From Kumtagia sp963839725 (GTDB lineage: Bacteria; Pseudomonadota; Alphaproteobacteria; Rhizobiales; Rhizobiaceae): a DNA stretch of 64,000 bases. Shown here piece after piece: positions 26,794 to 35,575 of the stretch. The translations under genes were made by a program, and so were the position numbers. The DNA is taken from the NCBI GenBank assembly GCA_963839725.1, contig CAWIWT010000046.1, forward strand, positions 434,001-498,000, read 5' to 3'. Position 1 is the first letter of the stretch, and each line of letters opens with the position of its first letter. The notes beneath the pieces were generated by a model. It was not told the origin of the DNA and searched no databases. It saw only the letters and a program-made list of their open reading frames with translations.

Positions 26794-28688
26794 GTGCCTT
26801 CATCCTCATCGGCGTCGCCGGCAGTTTGATCGTCCTGCTTGTCGAGTTCCAAGTCGTCGATATCATCAATGTCATCGGGTGACGGCAGTGGCGTTTGGTC
26901 GTCTGGAGTCTCGGCGGAAGCCTCTTCAAATCGGTCAAATTCCCGAAACCCAAGGAGTTCTGGGATCGAGCGAGCCTCGTCAAGTTCGCCGCCCTCTATG
27001 TCGACGAGATCCAAAGGTGCGCCATAGTAGACGCAAACCGCGCGCGCTATATCGTGTAAGGTTGCCTCTGCTTGGCCGTTCAAACCCTGACGCAGGCTGA
27101 GTTCTAACCTTAGTTCGCCGTCTACCAACAAATTCTTGCCTGCCAACGCTACCTGAACCAGCTCGGCAGGGATTTGCCTTGTCGTCGCGTCATGCTCGAT
27201 GATCATCGGGACACGCGTGTTGGCCGCGTTGGGCCGGTACAACGCCGGAGATTTTATGGTGTCGAGGTGCATATCCAACGCTCTCAGCACTTTGGAAAGC
27301 GCCGGATCGTCTTGCCAGTAAAACAGCTGCTCTAAAAATGGGCTGCGCGGCCTGGGCCGCGGCGATCGGCCTTCCATGTAAGCCGACAGCGCAAAACCCA
27401 GATACAAACAGGCGGCTTCGTCCGGAGACAATTGATCCAGCCGGTCGATCAGCGCCGTCGCAAGGCTTTCAGCAGCAATCACGTTGTCGAGGGCTCGATC
27501 ATGCAACACACGCGCGAAGGTGGCGATCTGGGGCTTATCAAGCTTTGGAAGAGCCTCACTTACGAAGCTGTCCAGAAACGCGTCTCGATCTGGTGGATCG
27601 GCAACGAGCTGAGCCAGAAGTTGTTGAACCGCTGCATCAGGTTCGGCGATCGCTTTGTTAATAAGTTCCTTGGCGGCCAACGCGCCGATAGAAGCCTGAC
27701 CGGAACGCTTCATTGAACGCTTCACCACTGGCGCCGCAGGCCTTTCGTCTCCCCGGCCGATTGAAGGTGTTCCTCCAATGGCGGCGTCGGCGAAGCGCCC
27801 AAACAGCGCACGGTCCTTTTTCCAAAGAACCGCTCCAAGGTAGAGTCCGTCGAGCAGGATAAGGTTTTGAACCTTTGCCTTGTCGCGTATCTCAAATGCC
27901 AAGGTTGGATGTGGCGCGGGAACCGGATCCCAGCGAGGTCGCAGTCGCTTTAGGTCTGTTTCAACCTCGGCATCAGCTACCCGAAAGTACCAATCCCTCT
28001 TTCGGTCGTTGCTGACGATGATCGCCGTCGTGGCTCCACATGTTCGCGTATGACGGACGATCTCGTCCCAGAACAAAAGATCACCATACAAGTTGCCGCC
28101 GGCATCTTCCGTCGACTTCTTGTGCCGATCTTCAAATCCCGGTGGCACGTTTTGGATATAGCGGGTTGCGCCAACGGTGTGCAGAACAGAAAACTCGTCG
28201 AAGGCGCCTTCGGATGGGCACGCTTTTGCGTTCATCCAACTGATCACCTCTTTTGCATTTTCGCCATAGTTCCAAGTCTTGGCTGCGTTGACTAGAATCC
28301 CAAGGCGCGCGACGGCTTGCCGGAGAGCCGCGCGATACTCTGCCTCCGTTCGACTTGGTTGGAGGGGTTGGTCGGTAAAAGGCCAAATGTGTGACACAAA
28401 TTCGGTGGCCGCGTTACTTGCATTGAAGATGCACTTGTCGAGACCATCACGCAGCGTGCCTCGGGTATGGTGTTTGTAGTATTCATGGATCGCCCAGACA
28501 GGCACATGTATCCGGCCGTCTAGTGTTGCCGCCCATTCGGTGAATTCTTGCCTTGATTTCGGGCCAATCGTGGTTAGCCACATGAGAAATGAGGTATCAA
28601 AATAGACGTGCGTGCCAGCATCGCCCATGGCTTTCCAGGCGCGTTCGATGAACGTGGATGCTGACTCCGCGGCGACTTGGATCTGCAT
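26790..28688 (-). CDS. PIN_8-like nuclease with large C-terminal region
   Basis: A 632-residue protein from ATG 28688 (a longer start at 28769 and a shorter one at 28628 are possible). The N-terminal 240 residues fit a PIN_8/DUF4935-type RNase domain: Asp31 in VYFDTSFLMW, Glu69 in WAIHEYYKH, Asp203 in YGDLLFWDEI, and Asp228/Asp232 in SNDRKRDWYF, the late PIN_8 signature. The remaining 390 residues are helical and unrecognised, ending in a strongly acidic tail (DDIDDIDDLELDKQ). It overlaps the GHKL ATPase gene. PIN domains cut RNA; the ATPase may gate it (inference). Confidence 0.72.
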   Translation of the reverse strand: MQIQVAAESASTFIERAWKAMGDAGTHVYFDTSFLMWLTTIGPKSRQEFTEWAATLDGRIHVPVWAIHEYYKHHTRGTLRDGLDKCIFNASNAATEFVSHIWPFTDQPLQPSRTEAEYRAALRQAVARLGILVNAAKTWNYGENAKEVISWMNAKACPSEGAFDEFSVLHTVGATRYIQNVPPGFEDRHKKSTEDAGGNLYGDLLFWDEIVRHTRTCGATTAIIVSNDRKRDWYFRVADAEVETDLKRLRPRWDPVPAPHPTLAFEIRDKAKVQNLILLDGLYLGAVLWKKDRALFGRFADAAIGGTPSIGRGDERPAAPVVKRSMKRSGQASIGALAAKELINKAIAEPDAAVQQLLAQLVADPPDRDAFLDSFVSEALPKLDKPQIATFARVLHDRALDNVIAAESLATALIDRLDQLSPDEAACLYLGFALSAYMEGRSPRPRPRSPFLEQLFYWQDDPALSKVLRALDMHLDTIKSPALYRPNAANTRVPMIIEHDATTRQIPAELVQVALAGKNLLVDGELRLELSLRQGLNGQAEATLHDIARAVCVYYGAPLDLVDIEGGELDEARSIPELLGFREFDRFEEASAETPDDQTPLPSPDDIDDIDDLELDKQDDQTAGDADEDEGT

Positions 28689-28862
28689 GCAGGGTCTACG
28701 GGATTGCCAACAAGGCGCTCCGGCCTCGCTCCGCAAGCGAAGAGGGCGCTCTAACAACTGCAAGCTCAATTAGCCGGGGCGGGACTTTGGCAAGTGCGTC
28801 GGGCCGTTCATTCGGCAAATATCGCGCTACGGATCTAATCAACCCTACAGCCCCCGTAAGCC

Positions 28863-29000
28863 ATGCATGACATGCGGATCGCCAAAGAGCATCCTATGCT
28901 TGTGCATGCCGATTTTCCCCACGACATTGAAGCTGTCGTCACCTTCAATTGTTTTGGCCAAGCATATGCGGCATTGGCGCGGCTCCTGTCGAGGGGCTAA
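28863..29000 (+). CDS. small unknown protein upstream of GGCT-like gene
   Basis: A 45-codon frame from ATG 28863 (MHDMRIAKEHPMLVHADFPH ... AYAALARLLSRG) ends 21 bp before the next gene in the same direction. Composition is that of a folded small protein, and no ribosome-binding site is obvious. I do not recognise it. It could be the leader of a two-gene unit or chance. Confidence 0.3.
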   Translation: MHDMRIAKEHPMLVHADFPHDIEAVVTFNCFGQAYAALARLLSRG

Positions 29001-29021
29001 ACCGCACGAGGAGGAAACGCA

Positions 29022-29567
29022 GTGACCATTGCTTGCCTTGGTTGGGGATCGCTAATTTGGGACCCGCGCGAGCTGCCTATTCAAAGACGCTGGTTTGACG
29101 ATGGTCCTTTCATCAAAATCGAATTTACGCGTCAGTCGAACGATGACCGAATTACCCTGGTCATTGAAGAGACTGCTGCTCCTGTCCGAACGCTTTGGGC
29201 CGTCATGGACGCGATGGAATTGGACGTTGCGAAAGAGGCCCTCCGGCAACGAGAAGGCAAGCCATCTCGAGAGTTCATCGGACACTGGAACACCGGAGAA
29301 GCATCGCCCGAAGCTATCCCCCATTTGCCAGAATGGGCCAAAGCACATGGTGTAGCTAGCGTGATTTGGACAGCCCTACCCTCCAGATTTAAGGGCGAGG
29401 ACAAAAGAACACCGGCAGCCGATGAAGTGCTGGATCATCTCCGACAACTGGATGGCACCAAACGCGATAATGCCGAACGCTACATTCGGCTTGCTCCACG
29501 CCAGATCGATACTGCATACCGTCGCCGGATCGAAGCCACATTGGGCTGGACGCCCTTGGAAAAGTGA
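29022..29567 (+). CDS. GGCT-like fold protein of unknown function
   Basis: A 181-residue protein from GTG 29022 with a strong ribosome-binding site (GAGGAGGAAAC). The opening TIACLGWGSLIWDPRELPI is the glycine-rich loop seen in gamma-glutamylcyclotransferase/ChaC-like folds. RITLVIEETAAPVRTLWAVM and ERYIRLAPRQIDTAYRRRIE are conserved in a family I have only seen as hypothetical proteins in accessory DNA. The candidate acid of a GGCT pocket is not clear, so enzymatic activity is uncertain. It sits in the island, divergent from the PIN gene. Confidence 0.6.
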   Translation: MTIACLGWGSLIWDPRELPIQRRWFDDGPFIKIEFTRQSNDDRITLVIEETAAPVRTLWAVMDAMELDVAKEALRQREGKPSREFIGHWNTGEASPEAIPHLPEWAKAHGVASVIWTALPSRFKGEDKRTPAADEVLDHLRQLDGTKRDNAERYIRLAPRQIDTAYRRRIEATLGWTPLEK

Positions 29568-30074
29568 CAGGCCTAAGCGATCAAGCGAATCTCAAAGCAA
29601 TGAGAGCTGAGCCACGGGCTTGCCCACCTCGCTGCCGGTCGAGACGCCGTCATAGAGCGCATAGGGAAGGTATGGATAGCCTCCTGCCGCTAGCCGAATT
29701 CTGCTAATAATCGCCGGTGCCGACCTCGAGGCCACCCGCAGGCTCAGGAAACGGTTTCGCCGGCATAGTGCGCCGGCGATTTTCACCCGGCTTCGCGTGG
29801 CGATCGTTGGGGCCAGTGCTTGGCGTCAGTTGTCCGCTCTTAGCAATCTCGATGACGCGGCGCGATAGGTGAACGGCACCGGCTCCGAATGTGGGGAACG
29901 CTTGTAGCGGTCTCCCGCTACCATCGATCCCCACACAGTTGTGCGGGTTTTGTTCAGTGTGGGGAACCTTGTAACGCTCAGCAACTCGAACCCCGACAAG
30001 GGTCCGGTGACGCGCTCGCGAGATTGCCAGTTATCCGATTTTGCAGGCCGCAGCCGTTCGTTCCTCACTGCACA
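29568..30074. other. island region without recognisable gene
   Basis: About 500 bp. A minus-strand frame at 29704-29934 (LSRRVIEIAKSGQLTPSTGP ... ) and another at 29592-29786 (GGYPYLPYALYDGVSTGSEV) look partly protein-like, but neither is recognised nor complete. Two near-identical 18-mers (TGTGGGGAACGCTTGTAG at about 29890 and TGTGGGGAACCTTGTAAC at about 29960) form a direct repeat. It is probably debris of earlier insertions. Confidence 0.35.
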
Positions 30075-30680
30075 GACAATGCCTCTTCCACTCTCCGGCC
30101 AAAGTGGTCAGCCTCCAAGACCAAGGCCGGGGTATGGGAACGCATATTCGCCGACCTGATCGATGATCCTGACAACGACTACGTGATGCTCGACAGCACA
30201 TTGGTTCGCGCCCACCAGCAGGCGGCGACCGGAAAAGGGGGGACCAAAACCAGGCTTTGGGGCGCTCCCGAGGCGGATTGACTACCAAAATCCATATGGC
30301 GGTGGACGGCCAGGGGCGCCCGCTGCGGCTGATCTTGACGCCCGGCCAGCGCGGCGATGTTACCCAGGCGCCCGCCTTGCTCGAAGGGCTCGGGGCCAAA
30401 CGTGTTCTCGCCGACAAGGCCTATGACAGCAACGCTCTGCGCTCGATCGTCGCCGAAATGGGAGCGGAAGCTGTCATCCCTTGCAATCCGACCCGCAGGA
30501 AGCTGATCCCCTACGACTTCGAAGCATACAAAGCGCGCAACCGCATCGAACGATGCTTCAACAAACTCAAGCACTTCAGACGCATAGCCACACGCTACGA
30601 CCGACGCGCCATCCATTTCCTCAGCTTCATCCAACTCGCCTGCACCATCCTATGGATGCGATGAATGTCAATTCAGCCTA
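30075..30680 (+). mobile_element. IS5-family (IS427-like) remnant
   Basis: A transposase fragment in two overlapping frames. The first (to 30281) has KAGVWERIFADL and DSTLVRAHQQAATGKGGTK with the first catalytic Asp. The second (30257-30664) has LGRSRGGLTTKIHMAVD, VLADKAYDS and RNRIERCFNKLKHFRRIATRYD with the remaining D and E. Two-frame transposases with a frameshift at a G/A run (GGAAAAGGGGGGA, about 30230) are normal for this group. About 50 N-terminal residues and the left end are missing. The right end interrupts the integrase gene. Confidence 0.8.
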
Positions 30681-31675
30681 GCGGCAGACCTTGCTCCTTG
30701 GCTCGCACGACCACAGCGGTGGTGATGCGGTTGAAAGTGGCGCGAGACATCGGCGCGTCGGCATCGTAGCGCGAAGGCAGGAGATAGCGTGAGTTCCCGG
30801 CGCAGGTCTTGAGCGCGATCACGATGTCGATGGCTTGTCGGGACAGATAGACGTTGTGAGGCTTGGAACGCTTCATGCGCTCCTTGGGAATGCTCCACAC
30901 CGCGTTCTCGAAATCGACTTCGTCCCAGACCGCGTCCTGCAGTTCACTTTTTCGAACCATCGTTAGCAGGATTAGCCGCAGGCCAAGGCGGATCGTCGGA
31001 AGCGTCGGCACGTGCTCGAGCTGCTTTAGCATGACCCGGATCTCGGTCGGCGACAGGGCACGGTCTTTCGGCACAAAGGTCGCGATCGAGGCCGGACCAA
31101 CGTCTTCGGCCGGGTTCGGCACCTTCTCGCCATGCAGGATCGCGAATGCGTAGATCTGCTTGACGATGTCGCGGACGTGGATCGCGGTCGCGGGTGCTCC
31201 TCGGTCCTTCACTTTCGCGCAGAGCGCCCGAAGGTCCCCCGGGGTGATCTCTTTGAGCAGCCGGCTTCTCCAAGTCGGTACAATGTCGCGGTCGAAAATC
31301 GACCGGCGCATGGCGCGTGTGCTATCTGCCATTCGCGCTTCCTTGAACCAGCGCTCCCCGACCTCGCCGAAGCTCTTCGCTTCCTTCAGGCGGCGTTTCT
31401 GTCGCTGCTTCTCCTGAGCCGGCGAGATTCCCTCCCCCACCATACGGCGCGCATCGAGACACAATTCTCTCGCGCGGGCGAGTGTTACGCCGTCGGGCCC
31501 ATATTGTCCGAGCGTCACGGTCTCGCGACGGCCGTTGATCGTAGTCGTACCGGAAGGTCAACGCGCCTGAGCTTTTTATCAGAACGTACATACCGTCACG
31601 GTCCGCGACCTTGTAGTCTTTTTCCTTAGATTTCAGATGCTTAAGCGCTGTGTCCGTCAGCAAGGCGACCTCCAT
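30673..31675 (-). pseudogene. P4-type tyrosine integrase, frameshifted and IS-truncated
   Basis: Site-specific recombinase that probably integrated the island at guaA. The first frame (from 31675) has the DUF4102 start LLTDTALKHLKSKEKDYKVA and ALTFRYDY. Near 31535 the frame changes and continues INGRRETVTLGQYGPDG, through the core domain with the catalytic Arg region (RLGLRLILLTMVRKSEL), to EQGLPLG. The C-terminal half of the catalytic domain with the HxxR and Tyr residues is missing, cut by the IS5 remnant at about 30673. It cannot catalyse recombination. Confidence 0.85.
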
Positions 31676-31981
31676 TTCTGGCGGAAATCGACCGATTTGT
31701 GGCCTAAAAGACCGTCAGGCAAAATTCGGCCTGCTAGAAGGCTGTTTTCTCTAACCAATTCAGCGCGTTAGCTTCCGAAAAAAGACCGTCATCAGTCGAA
31801 TTGGGCTGACGGTATTGCGATTTTGGCGCGCGGGCAAGAAAACGGATACCGTCAAAAAGACCGTCAGAGCGGTCCTTTTGCACGCGATAGTTCGCGATAG
31901 ATGATGAAGATTTCTGCTTTTGAAATCAGCTGCTTAGAGTGGATTTCCGATAGTTCGCGATAGGCAGCGAAGGACTCCAAA
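31676..31981. repeat. attachment-region arm with integrase-type repeats next to guaA
   Basis: 306 bp between the integrase start and the guaA stop. The exact 12-mer AAAAGACCGTCA occurs three times in one direction (31706-31717, 31780-31791, 31855-31866) at spacings of 74 and 75 bp. There is also GATACCGTCA (31845-31854) and the inverse TGACGGTATT (31807-31816). The 16-mer CGATAGTTCGCGATAG occurs at 31885-31900 and 31948-31963. This resembles arm-type binding sites of a tyrosine recombinase and its excisionase beside the guaA core site. Confidence 0.65.
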
Positions 31982-33541
31982 TCACTCCCACTCGATTGTG
32001 CCGGGTGGCTTTGACGTAACGTCGTAGACGACCCGGTTGATGCCCCTCACCTCGTTGATGATGCGCGTTGCCGTAGCGCCGAGGAAGCCCATGTCGTAGT
32101 GGTAAAAGTCGGCGGTCATGCCATCGACAGACGTTACCGCGCGCAAGGCGCAAACGAACTCATACGTGCGGCCGTCGCCCATGACGCCGACCGTCTGCAC
32201 CGGCAGAAGCACTGCGAAGGCCTGCCAGATTGCGTCGTAGAGGCCCGCCTTGCGGATTTCATCGAGATAGATCGCATCGGCTTCGCGAAGTATATCGAGC
32301 TTTTCGCGCGTCACTCCGCCGGGGCAGCGGATGGCCAGACCCGGACCGGGGAACGGGTGGCGGCCGATGAAATGCTCCGGCAGGCCCAACTCCTTGCCGA
32401 GCGCCCTCACCTCGTCCTTGAACAATTCGCGCAGCGGCTCCACCAGCTTCATATTCATGCGGTCCGGCAGACCGCCGACATTGTGATGCGACTTGATCGT
32501 CACAGACGGTCCGCCGGTAAACGACACGCTTTCGATCACGTCCGGATAGAGCGTGCCTTGCGCCAGGAAATCGGCACCGCCGAGCTTCTTTGCCTCTTCC
32601 TCGAAGACCTCGATGAACAGCCGGCCGATCGTCTTGCGCTTCTTCTCCGGGTCGGCCTCACCTTCCAGCGCCGCGATGAAACGGTCGGCGGCATCGACCA
32701 GGATCAGAGGCAGATTGTAATGCTCGCGGAACATGGCAACGACGCCCTTAGCCTCGTCCTTGCGCATCAGGCCATGGTCCACAAGAATACACGTCAGCTG
32801 ATCGCCGACGGCTTCGTGGATGAGCAACGCGGCCACCGAGGAATCGACGCCGCCCGACAGCGCACAGATCACCTTGCCCTTGCCGACCTGCTCGCGGATA
32901 GCTTCGACTGCCCGCTCGCGATAGGCCGACATTGTCCAAGTGCTGGGAATGCCGACAATCTTGTGCACGAAATTGGCGAGAAGTTTTGCGCCGTCCGGCG
33001 TGTGCACCACTTCCGGATGGAACATGATGCCGTACATTTTTCGCTCAACGTTTCCGAATATGGCAAATGGCGCGCCCTCGGATCGACCGAAAACCTCGAA
33101 CCCCGTTGGCAGTGAGATTACGCGGTCGCCGTGACTCATCCAGACCTGATGCCGCTGGCCGGTCGTCCACAGGCCCTCGAAAAGTGGACAATCCTTTTCA
33201 ATCTGGACAAAGGCACGGCCGAACTCGCGGTGATCCGAACCTTCGGCAACACCGCCCATCTGCACGCACATCGCCATCTGGCCGTAGCAGATGCCAAGTA
33301 CCGGAATGCCGGCCTCGAAAACGACCTGTGGCGCGCGCGGACTGCCGGCTTCATGCGTCGAAGCTGGTCCGCCCGAGAGAATGACTCCCTTCGGGTTCAG
33401 TCTCCTGAATGCCGCTTCAGCGGATTGAAACGGTACGATCTCGGAATGGACGCCAGCCTCGCGCACCCGTCTCGCAATGAGCTGGGTCACCTGGCTGCCG
33501 AAGTCGATGATGAGAACGGTATCTGTAGAGGCGTGCTTCAT
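31982..33541 (-). CDS. guaA: GMP synthase (glutamine-hydrolysing)
   Basis: Makes GMP from XMP, ATP and glutamine. The class I amidotransferase domain has Cys85 (LGICYGQMA) with His175 and Glu177 (MFHPEVVHT). The ATP-pyrophosphatase domain has the P-loop SGGVDS (229-234), and the C-terminal dimerisation domain ends KPPGTIEWE. 519 residues, full length and intact. The conserved 3' end next to the integrase remnant makes it the probable attachment site of the island. Confidence 0.97.
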   Translation of the reverse strand: MKHASTDTVLIIDFGSQVTQLIARRVREAGVHSEIVPFQSAEAAFRRLNPKGVILSGGPASTHEAGSPRAPQVVFEAGIPVLGICYGQMAMCVQMGGVAEGSDHREFGRAFVQIEKDCPLFEGLWTTGQRHQVWMSHGDRVISLPTGFEVFGRSEGAPFAIFGNVERKMYGIMFHPEVVHTPDGAKLLANFVHKIVGIPSTWTMSAYRERAVEAIREQVGKGKVICALSGGVDSSVAALLIHEAVGDQLTCILVDHGLMRKDEAKGVVAMFREHYNLPLILVDAADRFIAALEGEADPEKKRKTIGRLFIEVFEEEAKKLGGADFLAQGTLYPDVIESVSFTGGPSVTIKSHHNVGGLPDRMNMKLVEPLRELFKDEVRALGKELGLPEHFIGRHPFPGPGLAIRCPGGVTREKLDILREADAIYLDEIRKAGLYDAIWQAFAVLLPVQTVGVMGDGRTYEFVCALRAVTSVDGMTADFYHYDMGFLGATATRIINEVRGINRVVYDVTSKPPGTIEWE

Positions 33542-33661
33542 GGCGGGCGTTTAATGAAAGAAATGAGTCTGTGCAATGGGTTGCCGGCATCCGTGAACCA
33601 TTCGAGTCAACGGGTTATGACATCGATTCAACATGCTCGCGTGACGCTTAAGCCGCAGTGC
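33542..33661. other. short intergenic region upstream of guaA
   Basis: 120 bp between two leftward genes that should carry the guaA promoter. I see no clear promoter motif or riboswitch-like fold. Confidence 0.25.
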
Positions 33662-34291
33662 TCAAATGCCGAGCCTACCGTCTGCGATCGAATCCTCCAT
33701 CAGACCAATTGCATCCGCCAGCTTCTCGTCGATAATGTGCAAATACTCCGTCCAGTCGCCGACATGGCGTAGGTCGGCCTTGCCGTCGGAGATGCCGCGC
33801 AATGCGACCAGCGGTACCGAGAACATCTGACAGGCGCGCAGCACCGCGAAGGTCTCCATGTCCACCATGTCTTCCGGAATCTCGTCATAGACATTTCCCG
33901 AGATTATCCGCGCGCCTGTGGACAGCGTTGCCTTCCTGATACCCGGGATGCGCAATGGCAGCGGAAGAGTGGCCGGCATATCAAGGAACGGCGTGATGCC
34001 CTTCGGGAAGCCGAGCGGCGAACAGTCCATGTCTCGGTAGCAGACGGACACAGCCTGATAGACTTCCGTTTGTTCGAGGGAGCGGCTGCCGGCGGAGCCG
34101 AGCGAGACCACAAGGTCGGGACGCTCCCCCGCCACCTCCAGCCGCGCCAGCGCCGAGCCCATGGCGACGCCGCTCTCGACCGGCCCCACACCAGTCATCA
34201 GCGGCGTAAACAGGCGTTGGAGATGCGGTCCGTATTCTGCATCCGCGGCCATCACGAATAGGAGCTTTTTGCCGCTGACTTCTCTAAGCAT
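33662..34291 (-). CDS. MTA/SAH nucleosidase-like protein
   Basis: Nucleoside phosphorylase-fold protein resembling 5'-methylthioadenosine/S-adenosylhomocysteine nucleosidase, which cleaves adenine from MTA and SAH. From ATG 34291 (209 residues; the frame extends to 34342) it has LFVMAADAEYGPHL with Glu19, SLGSAGS for the base pocket, VDMETFAV with ribose-binding Glu146, and GISDGKAD with catalytic Asp169. These are the family's key residues. It stands alone upstream of guaA. Confidence 0.78.
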   Translation of the reverse strand: MLREVSGKKLLFVMAADAEYGPHLQRLFTPLMTGVGPVESGVAMGSALARLEVAGERPDLVVSLGSAGSRSLEQTEVYQAVSVCYRDMDCSPLGFPKGITPFLDMPATLPLPLRIPGIRKATLSTGARIISGNVYDEIPEDMVDMETFAVLRACQMFSVPLVALRGISDGKADLRHVGDWTEYLHIIDEKLADAIGLMEDSIADGRLGI

Positions 34292-34394
34292 TGCACCCCC
34301 AGCGCGGATTGGCCGCCGCCTTTGTCGAAGGTCAGGCGGCAAAAAGCAACGGGAATAACCGCTGGTCTACAGCGAAGGATCAAGCGATGTGGCC

Positions 34395-34904
34395 TAGATC
34401 ACTTCTCGGTTGACGGCACGCTGATCGAGGCCTGGGCGTCGATGAAGAGCGTCAAGCCGAAGGACGGCTTGGATGAGCCACCGGCTGGTGGCGGCGGGCG
34501 CAACGCAGAAACGGACTTCCATGGCCAGAAACGATCGAACGAGACGCATGCCTCGACCACCGATCCCGAGGCCAGGCTCTACCGCAAGGGGAAGGGCAAA
34601 GAGACCAAACTCTGCTTCATGGGACATGGCTTGATGGAGAACCGCCACGGCCTGCTGGTCGACGCCTGCCTGACACTGGCCGACGGGCACGCCGAACGGG
34701 TGGCCGCGCTGCACATGATCGAACCCCGCGCCGAGCGGCCGGCCGCGATCACGCTCGGTGCCGACAAGGCTTATGACGCGGAGGACTTCGTCAACGAACT
34801 GCGCTCGATGAAGGTGACGCCGCATGTCGCGCAGAACACCAGCGGCCGCAGCTCTGCGATCGACGGGCGCACCACCAGGCACGGCGGCTATGCAGTCAGC
34901 CAGC
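34395..34904 (+). pseudogene. IS5-type transposase fragment
   Basis: Middle part of a rhizobial IS5-group DDE transposase: HFSVDGTLIEAWASMKS with the first Asp, TDPEARLYRKGKGKETKLCF, LVDACLTLADGHAERVAALH and LGADKAYDAEDFVNEL with the second Asp. It then breaks at HGGYAVSQ, before the glutamate helix. Both ends and the inverted repeats are missing. It has been trapped between the nucleosidase and thioesterase genes. Confidence 0.85.
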
Positions 34905-34917
34905 CTAGGTCCTGACC

Positions 34918-35376
34918 CTAGCCCTCTATGCCCTCTCGTCCGGTCACCGTCATCATCGTGCCGGTCATGGTGGCGATCAGCTTGGCTTCGCCATCGGCAG
35001 CGAAGGCGTAGGCCTGACCGTCCGCGACAATAATGGTCCGGCCTGGCTTGGTCACTGAGCCGCGAAACAGGAACCGCTCGCCCTTGCCTGGAGCCAGCAG
35101 GTTGACCTTGAATTCTATCGTGAGCGCCGTGGCGTTCTCGGGCATCAGCGAAAACGCTGCATAGCCGCAGGCGGAGTCCAGCGCCGCCGAAATGATACCG
35201 GCATGCAGGAAACCATGTTGTTGGGTGAGCGCCGCCGAATACGGCATCTCGATCTCGACAATGCCGGGCGTCACGCTGGTTAGCTCCGCCTTCAGCGTCG
35301 CCATGACCTGCTGGCGCGCGAATGAGGTGCGTACGCGCTCCTCGAAATCCGCACTTGGAATAATCTTTGCCGACAT
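34918..35376 (-). CDS. PaaI-type thioesterase
   Basis: Hot-dog fold acyl-CoA thioesterase, 152 residues. The catalytic helix reads QHGFLHAGIISAALDSACGYAA, matching the HGGxxxxxxDxxxG pattern of PaaI proteins, with Asp as the likely catalytic acid. A second conserved strand is TIEFKVNLLAPGKGERF. The acyl substrate is unknown. Single gene between an IS fragment and rsmB. Confidence 0.85.
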   Translation of the reverse strand: MSAKIIPSADFEERVRTSFARQQVMATLKAELTSVTPGIVEIEMPYSAALTQQHGFLHAGIISAALDSACGYAAFSLMPENATALTIEFKVNLLAPGKGERFLFRGSVTKPGRTIIVADGQAYAFAADGEAKLIATMTGTMMTVTGREGIEG

Positions 35377-35575
35377 CGCTTTGCGACCTCCAATTTCTGC
35401 TTATCGCAGAGCACTGGCCGGCAGGCAATGAAATTTGCTGCAATGCAGCATGGACGAGTCAGTTCAGGGCGAATAGCGCTGCATTGAACATGACCTGACT
35501 TTCCTGCTGCGCTTGGACAACGCACGACCTTGGGAAAGTGCCGCGGTCCCGCCCCGCGTCAGGGCGTGCCTGTTT

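Larger units (their letters stand above)
25281..31981. mobile_element. decayed genomic island between dinB stump and guaA
   Basis: Between the truncated dinB and the 3' end of guaA lie a ParB-like stump, a GHKL/PIN gene pair, a GGCT-like gene, an IS5 remnant and a P4-type integrase gene beside guaA. Base composition is lower in GC than in the flanks (most visibly 25680-29000). From memory, the guaA 3' end is a known integration site, for example for the IntG recombinase of tripartite Mesorhizobium ICEs. No duplicate of the guaA end was seen at the left, so that end is probably deleted. Confidence 0.65.

Noticed and set aside
31706..31866. Possible CRISPR array (three 12-mers at 74-75 bp spacing)
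   Set aside because: Repeats are too short, spacers too long, no cas genes; arm-type integrase sites fit better.
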